Positions 1 through 8,100 of a stretch of 64,000 nucleotides of DNA are shown one piece after another. The position numbers and the translations under genes were made by a program. Origin of the DNA: Gordonia zhenghanii (GTDB lineage Bacteria > Actinomycetota > Actinomycetes > Mycobacteriales > Mycobacteriaceae); NCBI RefSeq assembly GCF_021738965.1, contig NZ_JAKKOQ010000020.1, positions 1-64,000 on the forward strand. Direction: 5' to 3'. Position 1 is the stretch's first letter; every line of letters begins with the position of its first letter. The notes under the pieces are model-generated. The model saw nothing but the letters and a program-made list of their open reading frames with translations. It did not search any database and was not told the origin of the DNA.

Positions 1-144
1 ACTCCATTCGAGAGTGCTGTGAGAGGTTCACTCGAAGGATCACACGGTGACCGCTCTCGTGCTGGCAGCCACACGCTGCCGGCGACAGTCCTGGTCACCG
101 AGTTACACCACTCTATGGGGCACTACTAGGCGACAAAGGAATTC

Positions 145-761
145 ATGCGAGGTCGGAACGGCGCAGGCAGTCCGATCGGACGGCCGAATCCCGCAACAAA
201 CTGATCCAGGCTGCAATTAGCCTTCTAAGTACCAACGGATACAGCGGCACGACGCTAGCGGAGATCGGCCGCGTTTCCGGGTTGAGCCGTAGTCTCGCGA
301 CGTTTCATTTCGGGTCGAAAGAGCAGATAATGGTCGCGGTTGTCGAATCAACCAGGAAGGCGCTGTCCGATCATCTAGCTGCCAGCGGGAAGATACGGGG
401 GATGTCCGCGCTTGACCTAATGATCGACTCGTATCTGCTCGGCGACAGCGAGACAGCTCGCTCCATTAGGGCAATGTACGTCATCATCGTCGAGTCCTTC
501 ACTTCGAGCCCAGGCCTGCAGGGAGCAGTCGTTCAGAACAATGCAATGTTCAGGCGGTTAGTATCGAATTGGATCCGCGAAGCTGTCGACGACGGAGAGA
601 TCACGTTTAACGGCGACCCAGACAGCGTTGCCACCGTTATCGAAGGCCTACTCCGTGGAGTGCTGATCCAGCACCTTGTCGACCCGGAAGCCATTGACCT
701 CCAATGCATTTCCACACTCTCCAAACGGATCGTGAGGGACCATTTGCACTCTGCCAAATAG
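145..761 (+). pseudogene. TetR-family regulator, apparently frameshifted near its start
   Basis: The reading frame that ends at 761 encodes a TetR-type N-terminal helix-turn-helix (TTLAEIGRVSGLSRSLATFHF, then a GSKEQI stretch) and a TetR-like C-terminal domain. From the stop at 48 to the HTH this frame has no ATG, GTG or TTG; the first is the TTG at 282, which lies inside the HTH. An ATG at 145 has a good ribosome site (AAAGGA, 135-140) but sits in another frame that stops at 202. Reading MRGR from 145 and shifting by one base near 157-160 gives a normal TetR start (RRRQSDRTAESRNKLIQ). I infer a one-base loss, so the gene is probably dead, or it uses a rare start such as ATT. The domain call is secure; the frameshift rests on this window alone and could be a sequencing error. 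Confidence 0.7.
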
Positions 762-926
762 CCGAGCGGGAATAGTATCGACTCTCGTCGATGTAGTAAT
801 GGTTGTTGGGTTGAGAGCGCGGGATATGGCGAATTCTTCGGTCCCAGCTCTGGAACTACGTGACGGCGATGTCGACGGGGTCGATTGGCTGCTGTGTTCG
901 TCCTCGACGTCGGTGGGGCCGTGACG

Positions 927-1856
927 CTACTTCGACGGAGCCTGCGAGTATGAGCTAATCGTCAGCTCATGACCGGTTTTGTTATAATCGGGTAGCGGAA
1001 CAATTGGCCAGTCTTTGTGATCCATCCATATCTGGAATACACGTGGCTGTCCTGTGCCGGCACCACTCCTCTTCGATTGATTATCAAAACGGGCGACCGA
1101 CTTCCCATCGACACGGAAGTTAACGCTGTCCTTTCCGAGTGCAATCGAATAATCGTGGGTGCCGGCAAACAGCTTCTGGTCAAGTTGGCGTACGTCGATC
1201 TTCATCGACCCGGCACGCTTGTTCATCACGACAAGTCGGCGCGGGTTTGGGGTGTCGACCAAGAGCGGCATGACGAGGTTAACCACAGGGTCGGTGGCAC
1301 GCTTCGCTGGCCCGTCCGCCCCCCACCATGCGAACCATGACATGTCAAGATTGAGAACGTCGAGTGTCCGGTTTGTGATGCCCCATCCAGCGGTCCCGTT
1401 CAGATTTAGGAGATCCGGCGCGCCGTTGACAGTAGTAGACATCGTCATGCCAGTTTCGAACGCCGGATAGCTGAGGAACTCCGCGTTGTCTCCGAACAAC
1501 GGCAGAGATTGGTCCTGCGGTCGGCTTGCAGACGTCGGCGGTACCTTGAGGGTCGCACCGTCCGAGCCATAGTTTAACTGAGACGTGCCGGTCCGGTACG
1601 AGCACCAAAGGTCGGGCCTGGGCTTCCTGAAGTCGTCCGAAAACGACCGCGCCGACTGCTGGGTCCCGTTGCCGATATCAAGCGGCGGGCCCGATGGCTT
1701 ACACGTATTGACCCCGCCGTCGTTGGGAACCATCGCTGGATCCGCGTTGGCGACACTTCCCGGCAGGAACACCGCTAGGAGCAGTGCCACAGCCGCCCCG
1801 CGTATTCCTCGAGAGCGCGTCTTACCAGAGTTACGAATCTGCAGCACAAGTGGCAT
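927..1856 (-). CDS. Secreted protein with a probable concanavalin A-like (GH16-like) fold
   Basis: A 309-residue protein with a clear Sec signal peptide: a basic start (RSRGIRG), a hydrophobic core (AAVALLLAVFLPG) and a likely cleavage after VANA. The mature part has features of jelly-roll lectin/glucanase proteins: an early SFSDDF segment, many aromatic residues, and the late pattern HDYSIALGKDSVNFRVDGKS, where GH16 and laminin-G-like proteins have 'HDYSI-DS-F-VDG'. I do not see the EXDXXE catalytic motif of GH16 enzymes, so hydrolase activity is not supported. It may bind surface or extracellular polysaccharide. It stands alone, with no linked carbohydrate genes. The ATG at 1856 is directly followed by the basic, signal-peptide-like segment. 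Confidence 0.6.
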   Translation of the reverse strand: MPLVLQIRNSGKTRSRGIRGAAVALLLAVFLPGSVANADPAMVPNDGGVNTCKPSGPPLDIGNGTQQSARSFSDDFRKPRPDLWCSYRTGTSQLNYGSDGATLKVPPTSASRPQDQSLPLFGDNAEFLSYPAFETGMTMSTTVNGAPDLLNLNGTAGWGITNRTLDVLNLDMSWFAWWGADGPAKRATDPVVNLVMPLLVDTPNPRRLVVMNKRAGSMKIDVRQLDQKLFAGTHDYSIALGKDSVNFRVDGKSVARFDNQSKRSGAGTGQPRVFQIWMDHKDWPIVPLPDYNKTGHELTISSYSQAPSK

Positions 1857-2187
1857 AATGAGTCCCTTTCACGAAGTGTTCAAATCTGTCGTTAATACGT
1901 GGACGATGGCGCTGATCTAAACCAGTCCGGAGCGGCAGGAACCTCGCTGGACTCGGCAATAGCTGTGCTACCCGGCCCATGAGTCGCTGCCTCTTCGCTC
2001 AGAGCCATCTAACGATCAGGCTCTCACAATATTGCTGGTTGAACAACAAGTGTGCCCACAGGGCGCGTTGGAAGCAGGGCGCTCGGAACCGCTCGGCCTG
2101 GCCATCGGGCACCCCGTGGAACACCGAGGCACCGGCATCGACCCACCCCCTCAACCTCCCTTCACGCACAGTCGGTCGCCGTCTCCA
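1857..2187. other. Gene-free stretch between the secreted protein and the broken GntR gene
   Basis: About 330 bases without a credible reading frame. Small open frames exist but have no ribosome site and read as arginine-rich shadow translations. The upstream region of the secreted protein (1857-1930) presumably holds its promoter, but I cannot point to clear -10 and -35 boxes. Confidence 0.5.
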
Positions 2188-2841
2188 TCACTCGTCCGCC
2201 CACGCCCCGCGGTCACTGGTGGCAATCGCAGCGATGGACATCGAGACGACGTCGTAGTCAGCCTTGCGGGCTGCAGCCACGTCACGCGAGGCGATGGCCT
2301 CGACGATGGCGGCGTGCGAGTCGTATCCGCACGAGGGGACAGCAGTATCCGAATGCGCGAGGTACAGACCATCTCGCAGGCGGCCGACGAAATACTTGTA
2401 GGTCTCGTACAACAGGGCATTGCCTGAGATAAGGGCGATCTGCATGTGGAACTCGGAGTCGTCCACGGCGAACTGTAGGGGATCGGAACTGTCGGACTCA
2501 GACCTGTCGCGCTGATCGAGCAATGTCCGGAAGTCCTGCAGGTCCTCGCCTGTGTGTCGTGCGGCGGCCAGACCCGCTGCCTAAACGTCGTAGGCCATCT
2601 GGACCTCGAAGATCTCTGCGACGCCAGCGTGATCGAGGCCCTCGAGCATCGCCGCGGGGCTCTGCGTGGTGCGGACGTAGATACCTGACCCGTGAACCGG
2701 TTCAAGCATGCCCAAGTGGGCTAAGCCCCGAATCGCTTCGCGCACAACGGTGCGCGAGACATTCATCTGATGGGAGAGAGTGACTTCCCCGGGCAGCTTG
2801 CTACCCACCGACCACTCACCGCTGGTGAGCTGCTCGATCAT
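2188..2841 (-). pseudogene. GntR/FadR-family regulator inactivated by an amber codon
   Basis: Read on the minus strand, the first part is a GntR winged helix (GSKLPGEVTLSHQMNVSRTV, then VREAIRGLAHLGMLEPVHGS). It ends at a TAG at 2581-2583. The same frame then continues without a shift into an FCD effector domain (AAGLAAARHTGEDLQDF, later DDSEFHMQIA and AAARKADYD) and stops at 2188. In FadR-type regulators the residue at the stop is normally Glu (LEAAGLAA), so one GAG-to-TAG change explains the break. The first residues of the usual N-terminus are also missing: upstream of 2841 the frame runs into the divergent TetR gene without a start. The partner operon it once controlled is not visible here. 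Confidence 0.8.
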
Positions 2842-2858
2842 CTGTGCGGCGGTGTGGA

Positions 2859-3518
2859 ATGAAGAAGCGACGGGTAGTGCCGCTCAGTACAGTAGGGCCT
2901 GTGGCAAGAACCGGACAGTACCGCGGCGAGCTGCTGGAGGTTCGGCGTGCCGACCGACGCAGGCGCCTGATGGAAGCTGGGCTGGCGGTCTTCGCCGACG
3001 GCGGCTACGCGGTCTCGAGCATTCCCACAGTGTGTCGGAGAGCGGGTTTGTCCTCGAGGCAGTTCTATGACGAGTTCGCCAACCGTGAAGCACTGTTGAC
3101 CAGCATCTATGAGGACCTTCAACGAGGTGGATTGGCTGCGGTCATCGGCGCGGTCGGTGAGCTAGAAACGCTAGAGGTCAGCGAGTGGATGCGCGTCGGC
3201 GTTCGGGCCTACTTTGACTACTTCCGGGAAGACCCGCGGCGAGTACGTCTGTGCTTCGTCGAAGTCGTGGGCGTGAGTCCGGAATTCGAAGAGCTTCGTC
3301 GGCAGACCCGTGAGCAGTGGAGTCTGACGCTGGAGGCGATCACCCGATCCGCGTCGGATCGAGGCCTCATTACTCACCGTGACCGGACGTTCGACTGGAC
3401 GATCTTTCTTGGTGCGGTCAATACAGCGGCCGTCGAGTACGCGACGCGTCCCGACATTACCCTGGACGCGGTGACCGCATCCCTCTTCCGATTGATGTCG
3501 ACCGGAATCATGGAGTGA
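2859..3518 (+). CDS. TetR-family transcriptional regulator
   Basis: A 219-residue TetR protein. After a basic leader comes the DNA-binding domain (RRRLMEAGLAVFADGGYAVS, then CRRAGLSSRQFYDEFANREA), followed by an all-helical ligand domain with EWMRVGVRAYFDYFREDPRR. The ATG at 2859 is preferred; a GTG at 2844 in frame would add five residues. It is divergent from the broken GntR gene and overlaps its lost 5' end, so the insertion or rearrangement that placed it here may have cut the GntR N-terminus. The secreted lipase 170 bases downstream on the same strand is a possible target, but nothing in the sequence proves it. The ligand is unknown. Confidence 0.85.
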   Translation: MKKRRVVPLSTVGPVARTGQYRGELLEVRRADRRRRLMEAGLAVFADGGYAVSSIPTVCRRAGLSSRQFYDEFANREALLTSIYEDLQRGGLAAVIGAVGELETLEVSEWMRVGVRAYFDYFREDPRRVRLCFVEVVGVSPEFEELRRQTREQWSLTLEAITRSASDRGLITHRDRTFDWTIFLGAVNTAAVEYATRPDITLDAVTASLFRLMSTGIME

Positions 3519-3684
3519 TCCAAAGCTGCGGGGTTCGGGTCACTCCGGAGTGCGACTTCCTGGCGAATCACGTCCGGTAGCTGCTCGGCCCGCAGTCATA
3601 GTCGTTGCATTGACGGACTAAGTGTGCGTAGAGTCACACGCCTAGGGTGAAACAAGCATGTTTCACATGTGGGGTGGGGAGTCT

Positions 3685-5019
3685 ATGAACAGGGTTAGAA
3701 GCACTGCACTGGCATTGTTTGCTGCCGTTCTTGTGGTTGGGCTTGTGCCGGTTGTCGCGAAGGCGGATGTCGACTCGTTCTTCCGGTACGCAGGGTCCAA
3801 GCCGCTGTCGGCATACACGCCGGGCGAGGTGTTGAAGACCCGGACGCGTCAGTACCACCTTCTCGGGGTACCGACACCATTGCAAGCAGTGCAGGTGCTG
3901 TATCGCACGACGGATGCGCAGGGTCGGCCGTCGGCGAACGTAACCTCGGTGTTGAAGCATCCGGGTAAGCGGATTCGCGGAGTGGTGTCGTACCAATCGG
4001 CGTACGACTCGTTGAATCCGCAGGACAGTCCGTCGCGGGCGGTCGCCGGGGACTTCCGGATGTTTGGGCTGACTCCGCAGGGCCGCAACATCCACGTCGG
4101 CAATGTCATGGCCAACATGGAGGATGCGATCATGCCCGCCGTGCTCGCACTCGGCTATGCAGTGAATATTCCTGATACCGAAGGACAAGAAGCGCACTTT
4201 GCCGCGGGACCCGAGTACGGCACGAACACGCTAGATTCGCTGCGCGCTATCAGTTCTGTTCGATCAACCGGAGTTGGCCACAAATCGAAGATCGGTTTGG
4301 TCGGATATTCCGGTGGCGCGATTGCGTCGAACTGGGCCGCGATTCTGGCGCCGAAATACGCTCCGGAGATCAATCGACGCATCGCTGGTGTGTCGCAGGG
4401 CGGTCTCCTGGTCAATCCGTATCGCAACCTCCGTTACGTATCGGGCAGCTACGGATGGGGCGGCGTGATCGGGATGGCGATCAACGGCGTTGGCCGCGCA
4501 TACGGCATCGATTTCGACAAGTACACAACGCCGTACGGAAAACAGGTGTTGCGTCAGTTGTCTGACGCCTCGATCCTCAACTTCTGGTATCCGGGGCTGA
4601 CGTGGCGGAAGCTGGTGAAGCCGCAATACTTCAATCCGGCGTCTGTCCCACCGTTCGTCGAAGCGGTCAACAAACTGAATATGGGAACCGCGCCGGTACC
4701 CACGGCCCCAATGTTCATCGCGCAGTCTGACAACGGCGTCTTGGAGGGTACGTTGCCGGGGCCTCCTGGAATCGGCTTGGGTGACGGTGTGATGATCACT
4801 GGCGACGTTCGTGCGCTTGCGCGACGCTATTGCCGTGCCGGGACGTCTGTGGAGTACCACCAGTACCCGCTCAGTCATACCACCGGCCCGAACCTCTGGG
4901 GCATAGAGACAGTGGTCTGGCTTCTCGATCGAATGTCCGGCAAGCGCGTGCCATCGAACTGTGGTCAGATCCCTCGAGGGAATCCTGATGCGCTCAAGCC
5001 GCTTCAGCACGCCCGCTAG
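3685..5019 (+). CDS. Secretory lipase (LIP family, alpha/beta hydrolase)
   Basis: A 444-residue exported hydrolase. The signal peptide is MNRVRSTALALFAAVLVVGL followed by a VAKA-type cleavage site. The body matches secretory lipases of actinobacteria: an early FFRYAGSKPLSAYTPGEVLK-like segment, a substrate-binding stretch around VSYQSAYDSL, and the nucleophile elbow IGLVGYSGGAIASNWAA with the catalytic Ser in GYSGG. A late His (YPLSHTTGPN) probably completes the triad. The ATG at 3685 is chosen because a purine-rich ribosome site (GGGGTGGGGAG) lies just upstream and the signal peptide starts there; an ATG at 3658 would put nine odd residues before it. It probably acts outside the cell on acylglycerols or similar esters. 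Transcribed alone. Confidence 0.85.
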   Translation: MNRVRSTALALFAAVLVVGLVPVVAKADVDSFFRYAGSKPLSAYTPGEVLKTRTRQYHLLGVPTPLQAVQVLYRTTDAQGRPSANVTSVLKHPGKRIRGVVSYQSAYDSLNPQDSPSRAVAGDFRMFGLTPQGRNIHVGNVMANMEDAIMPAVLALGYAVNIPDTEGQEAHFAAGPEYGTNTLDSLRAISSVRSTGVGHKSKIGLVGYSGGAIASNWAAILAPKYAPEINRRIAGVSQGGLLVNPYRNLRYVSGSYGWGGVIGMAINGVGRAYGIDFDKYTTPYGKQVLRQLSDASILNFWYPGLTWRKLVKPQYFNPASVPPFVEAVNKLNMGTAPVPTAPMFIAQSDNGVLEGTLPGPPGIGLGDGVMITGDVRALARRYCRAGTSVEYHQYPLSHTTGPNLWGIETVVWLLDRMSGKRVPSNCGQIPRGNPDALKPLQHAR

Positions 5020-5048
5020 TTAAATCGAGCTGAATCGCCCCGAGTCTG

Positions 5049-5900
5049 GTGGAGACTCTGATCCACGGGAGGATGAGGAGCATATCAGCACCGAGGAAGT
5101 ACCCGGATGCGCTTCGGGAGAGGGCCACGAGGATGGCTGTGGAAGCGCGACTGGATCCATCGACAAGGGCGGGTGCGTTCCGTCGCGTGGGCGAGCAGCT
5201 CGCGTGCGGCAGATCGGTTCGACGCCGAACTCGTGCTTGTGCTGATCGATGAACTTCACGATCAACGCGGTGGGCGGTCGAGCTCCGCTGCGAAGAAAGC
5301 CGACGCCGACTTCAGGATCCGCGTTTGCTCGCCGCACCTCACGGTTCTCGTTCTCCAGATCGAGCAGTCACTGGGCGTCGCTGGTCGTGGTCCCGGGCCG
5401 GTGGGCCTCGTCGATCTCGGCCTGCCGGGCCCAATTCTGCAACGTCTCCGGATGGATCCCGCTGACCGCGGCGGGCACGCAGATCGCACCGAGCACCTAC
5501 TACGCCGTTCAAGACCCGCCCGCCCTCGAGGCGCACGATCCGGGACGAGGAGCGCTCGTGCACATCCGGCGTGTTCACGCGGAGAACTTCGGCGTCTACG
5601 GCGCGAAGACGCTCCCAGCTGCGCCGGGAAGGTACCTTGGTGGCGCGCCGCACCATCGAGCGGCTCATGCGCTCGGGGCCTGCGCGGTGTCAGTCGGACG
5701 AAGGGGCCGCGCACCACGATCCAGGGCAAGGGGCCCGATACCCGTCCTGACCTTGTGGAACGGGACTTCACCGCGACAGCCCCGAACCAGCTGTGGGTCG
5801 CGGACATCGTGCGCCACGAGGCGCTGTGGGATCGAGTGGAGGTGGAAGACCTGCACCGTTCTGCTGTCGCAGCAGCACGATGAAGCTGAGGGCAGTGTGA
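5049..5900 (+). mobile_element. Decayed IS3-family element with an internal inversion
   Basis: Pieces of an IS3 transposase lie here on both strands. On the plus strand, 5090-5201 encodes the start of OrfA (SAPRKYPDALRERATRMAVE, ending RRVGEQL). The rest of OrfA (IHPETLQNWARQAEIDEAHR, then SASAFFAAELDRPPR) and the start of OrfB (LIVKFIDQHKHEFGVEPICR) lie between about 5480 and 5202 on the minus strand. OrfB resumes on the plus strand at 5480 (QIAPSTYYA, later FGVYGAK and ERDFTATAPNQLWVADI). It has several frameshifts, a stop in OrfA, and ends abruptly after the LWVADI motif, before the catalytic acidic residues. It cannot be active. Nothing recognisable lies in 5900-6082. Confidence 0.8.
5202..5480. 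other. Inverted segment inside the decayed IS3 element
   Basis: The segment is flanked by GCGTGC (5202-5207) and its reverse complement GCACGC (5475-5480). Flipping it back joins the codons for EPICRT to those for QIAPSTYYA in frame, which restores a normal OrfB N-terminus, and places GEQL directly before the HPETLQNW part of OrfA. This reads as a real inversion at a short inverted repeat rather than two unrelated fragments. Confidence 0.7.
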
Positions 5901-6157
5901 GTCTCGGGACGGAGACGAGCGCGGGAAGCAGCCCTGACAACGACGAGTCGTTCCAGTACTGCCAGATGGGGCGGGCTCGGCTAGCAAGGCGGATAGGTAT
6001 ACGTGAGGAACCAGCGGATGAACGCCTCTCAAGAGAACCCACCAGCTCGAATCTGGCAGATCTGGGCTGGGCTGCATTGGCGTGTTCCCTGTAGATAGGT
6101 CCATCTCGTATTGGAGTCCGTGATCGCCCTGGAGTGCGGGATAGGACAATGATTGGT

Positions 6158-6439
6158 ATGGCTGGACGGAAGCGGCATTCGGCGGAGGAGATCGTCCGTA
6201 AGTTGCGGCGGGCGGATGAGCTCGCGGCGGCGGGATCGACGGGTGAGCAGATCGCTGCGGAGTTGGAGGTCTCGGCGGCGACACTCTACAACTGGCGGCG
6301 CAGCTACGGCGGGATGGACCTGGACGCGGCCAAGGAGCTCAAGGACCTGCGGGAGCAGAACGGCCGCCTCAAGCGGCTGCTGGCGGAGGCGGAGTTGGAG
6401 AAGGACGCTTTGCGGGAGGTCGCGAAGGGAAAATTCTGA
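6158..6439 (+). CDS. IS3-family transposase OrfA (DNA-binding subunit)
   Basis: A 93-residue protein with the helix-turn-helix of IS3 OrfA (RKRHSAEEIVRKLRRADELA, then LEVSAATLYNWRRSYGG) and a leucine-zipper-like C-terminal helix (LKDLREQNGRLKRLLAEAEL) used to dimerise and to join OrfB. It starts at the ATG at 6158 (MAGRKRHS); an ATG at 6149 would add three residues. The frame ends GKF-stop at 6439, just after the slippery heptamer, so most ribosomes make OrfA alone and a fraction should shift to make the OrfAB transposase. The second copy at 20312 ends in exactly the same way. Confidence 0.9.
   Translation: MAGRKRHSAEEIVRKLRRADELAAAGSTGEQIAAELEVSAATLYNWRRSYGGMDLDAAKELKDLREQNGRLKRLLAEAELEKDALREVAKGKF
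6427..6433 (+). other. Programmed -1 frameshift heptamer G_GGA_AAA
   Basis: In the OrfA frame the codons are AAG GGA AAA TTC TGA, so the heptamer is in the correct X_XXY_YYZ phase. The OrfB frame is -1 relative to OrfA and is open through the site. The same 20-base context (GAAGGGAAAATTCTGAGCCC) is kept in the diverged copy at about 20577-20596, which argues for selection. Confidence 0.75.
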
Positions 6440-6468
6440 GCCCGGACGCCAAACGCACCGCCGTCGAC

Positions 6469-7305
6469 ATGCTCGAGACCACCTTGGGCATGTCAGAACG
6501 GTTGGCGTGCAAGGCGGTCGGGCTCGCCCGTTCCACTTTCCGTCGCACGAAGGTCGCTGACACACCGCAGGATCCGGATGCGGAGCTGCGGGGCTGGCTA
6601 CGCGACTACGCGGTCCGCAATCCGTGTCATGGGTTCCGTCGCGCTTGGGCAGCACTGCGGCACGATCAGAAGCGTCAGATCAATGTCAAGAAGGTTCACC
6701 GGCTATGGACTGAGGAGGGCCTGCAACGCACGGTCCGTTCGGCCCGCAAACGCTCCGGCCAGTCGTCGGCGCCCGCCTTCATCGAGGCTGATGCTCCGAA
6801 GGTGGTGTGGGCCATCGACTTCCAATGGGATTCGACGGTCGATGGGAAGGCGATCAAGATCGCTTCCGCAGTCGATGAGCACACCAAGCAGTCCGTGCTC
6901 AACATTGTGGATCGTTCCATTGACGCCCCACGGCTGGTGGGTGAGCTCGAGCGGGCGTTCACGGCCGCGGATGGGCCGCCGATGGTATTGCGGATGGACA
7001 ACGGGCCGGAGTTCATCTCCGAGGCACTGAGGGGCTTCTGCGCGGGGAGGGTGGGCCTGGACTACATCCCACCCGGCACGCCGTGGAACAACGGGACCGC
7101 GGAGTCGTTCAACAGTCGGATGCGCCGAGAGCTGCTCAATCGGAACCACTGGACGAGCCTGCTCGAGGCGCAGGTCGGGATCGGCGACTACAAGCAGGAG
7201 CACAACACCCGGCACCGGCACTCCTCACTGGGCTACCTCACCCCCGACGAGTACGCTGCGCAGTGCAGGCACACCCACACCCCGGTGGCCTGCGAGATCG
7301 ACTGA
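6469..7305 (+). CDS. IS3-family transposase OrfB (DDE catalytic domain)
   Basis: A 278-residue frame given from its first ATG. In vivo it is probably expressed as the C-terminal part of an OrfAB fusion made by -1 frameshifting at 6427-6433. It has the HTH_21-like region (NPCHGFRRAWAALRHD, KKVHRLWTEEGL) and an rve integrase core: first Asp in VVWAIDFQWDSTVDG, second in VLRMDNGPEFIS, Glu in WNNGTAESFNSRMRRELLNR. The conserved tail HSSLGYLTPDEYAAQ is present. All catalytic residues are there, so the element may be active. Length is normal for IS3 OrfB. Confidence 0.9.
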   Translation: MLETTLGMSERLACKAVGLARSTFRRTKVADTPQDPDAELRGWLRDYAVRNPCHGFRRAWAALRHDQKRQINVKKVHRLWTEEGLQRTVRSARKRSGQSSAPAFIEADAPKVVWAIDFQWDSTVDGKAIKIASAVDEHTKQSVLNIVDRSIDAPRLVGELERAFTAADGPPMVLRMDNGPEFISEALRGFCAGRVGLDYIPPGTPWNNGTAESFNSRMRRELLNRNHWTSLLEAQVGIGDYKQEHNTRHRHSSLGYLTPDEYAAQCRHTHTPVACEID

Positions 7306-7422
7306 ACAGACTTCAAACCCCCTGGACTCCAGCACGGGGTGGACCGACTATCGGGTACCGGCCATCTGCACTTGGGTGAGCGACTGGAGCCGCTCTCTCC
7401 CGGTAGTGGCGGAACTCCACGC

Positions 7423-8001
7423 TTAGTCGCCAGGCAGGGGATGGGTTTCCGCTGTCCTGACGAGGGCCTCGACTGAAGCGACCAGCAGGGCTCGGTGCTG
7501 CTGAAGACGTGTGACCGACCAGGGGTCATCTGTAGCGTGGGACTGAAGCGCAGCGGACGCGTACGGCCACGCGGTAATCTGGCCAAGCAGAAGAGCAAGC
7601 ACATCGACGGCTCTCCCATCGAACACTTCGGTCAGTGCGCGTACCTTGGGCTCGTAAGCCTGTACCTCATTTGACGATGCCTCGGTCCGCTCAAGGCCAG
7701 CCCAGGACGTCAGCCGTAGCACGTCAGGTCGCGCTGTTAGATAGTCGAACAGGGTCCCCGCGTAAGCGGGCAGGTCTTCTGCAGTGAACGGCACCTCGTC
7801 TGCCATCTCAGTCAGCGCCGTTGCCACAACCAGGTCGAACAGATCCCCCTTCGGTCCGAAGTGGACATAGATCGATCGCTTGTTGACCCGCCCAATCTCA
7901 GCGATCCGGTCCACTCGTGCACCAGCGAGCCCGTACTGCGCGAACTCGGCGCGCGCCGCGACGAGGATCCTTCGCTTGGTGTCGGTGGCGTCTGGTGGCA
8001 T
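7423..8001 (-). CDS. TetR-family regulator of the divergent SDR/GlcG cassette (copy 1)
   Basis: A 192-residue TetR protein. The DNA-binding domain is DTKRRILVAARAEFAQYGLA followed by GRVNKRSIYVHFGPKGDLFD. The ligand domain contains a LTSWAGLERTEA-type segment. It faces away from the SDR gene at 8101 with only 99 bases between, and that gap holds repeats GGTAACCATCTAGTTA and its inverse form before -35-like TTGACG. I infer it represses the SDR/GlcG pair and perhaps itself. The paralogue at 31227 has the same neighbours, orientation and operator-like sequence. The inducer is unknown. Confidence 0.85.
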   Translation of the reverse strand: MPPDATDTKRRILVAARAEFAQYGLAGARVDRIAEIGRVNKRSIYVHFGPKGDLFDLVVATALTEMADEVPFTAEDLPAYAGTLFDYLTARPDVLRLTSWAGLERTEASSNEVQAYEPKVRALTEVFDGRAVDVLALLLGQITAWPYASAALQSHATDDPWSVTRLQQHRALLVASVEALVRTAETHPLPGD

Positions 8002-8015
8002 GAACCAAGCCTATA

Positions 8016-8090
8016 GGTAACCATCTAGTTATTGACGGTGCTGCCATGGTGTGGCAGGATCCCGTGGGTAAGTATCCAGATAGTTACCTT
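8016..8090. promoter_or_regulatory. Divergent promoter and TetR operator, copy 1
   Basis: GGTAACCATCTAGTTATTGAC at 8016-8036 overlaps a -35-like TTGACG (8032-8037); 17 bases later is CAGGAT (8055-8060) as a possible -10 for the SDR gene. A second, inverted copy, CCAGATAGTTACC, lies near 8077-8089, next to the AGGAG ribosome site at 8091. The second cassette has the closely similar GTAACTAACTAGTTATTGAC at 31804-31823. Confidence 0.6.
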
Positions 8091-8100
8091 AGGAGTAGGT

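Larger units (their letters stand above)
6083..7359 (+). mobile_element. IS3-family insertion sequence, apparently complete (copy A)
   Basis: About 1.28 kb, with two overlapping transposase frames and imperfect terminal inverted repeats. The left end reads TGTTCCCTGTAGATAGGTCC and continues to TTGGAGTCC at 6119. The reverse complement of the right end (7322-7359) shares GATAG, GGTCCA and TGGAGTCC at matching spacing. Ends are good to a few bases. It is related to, but clearly diverged from, the element at 20234-21512. I could not identify a target-site duplication. Confidence 0.75.

Noticed and set aside
3542-3553. Palindrome CACTCCGGAGTG after the TetR gene as terminator
   Set aside because: Perfect but only 12 bases with no loop, too weak to call a terminator and not placed as an operator.
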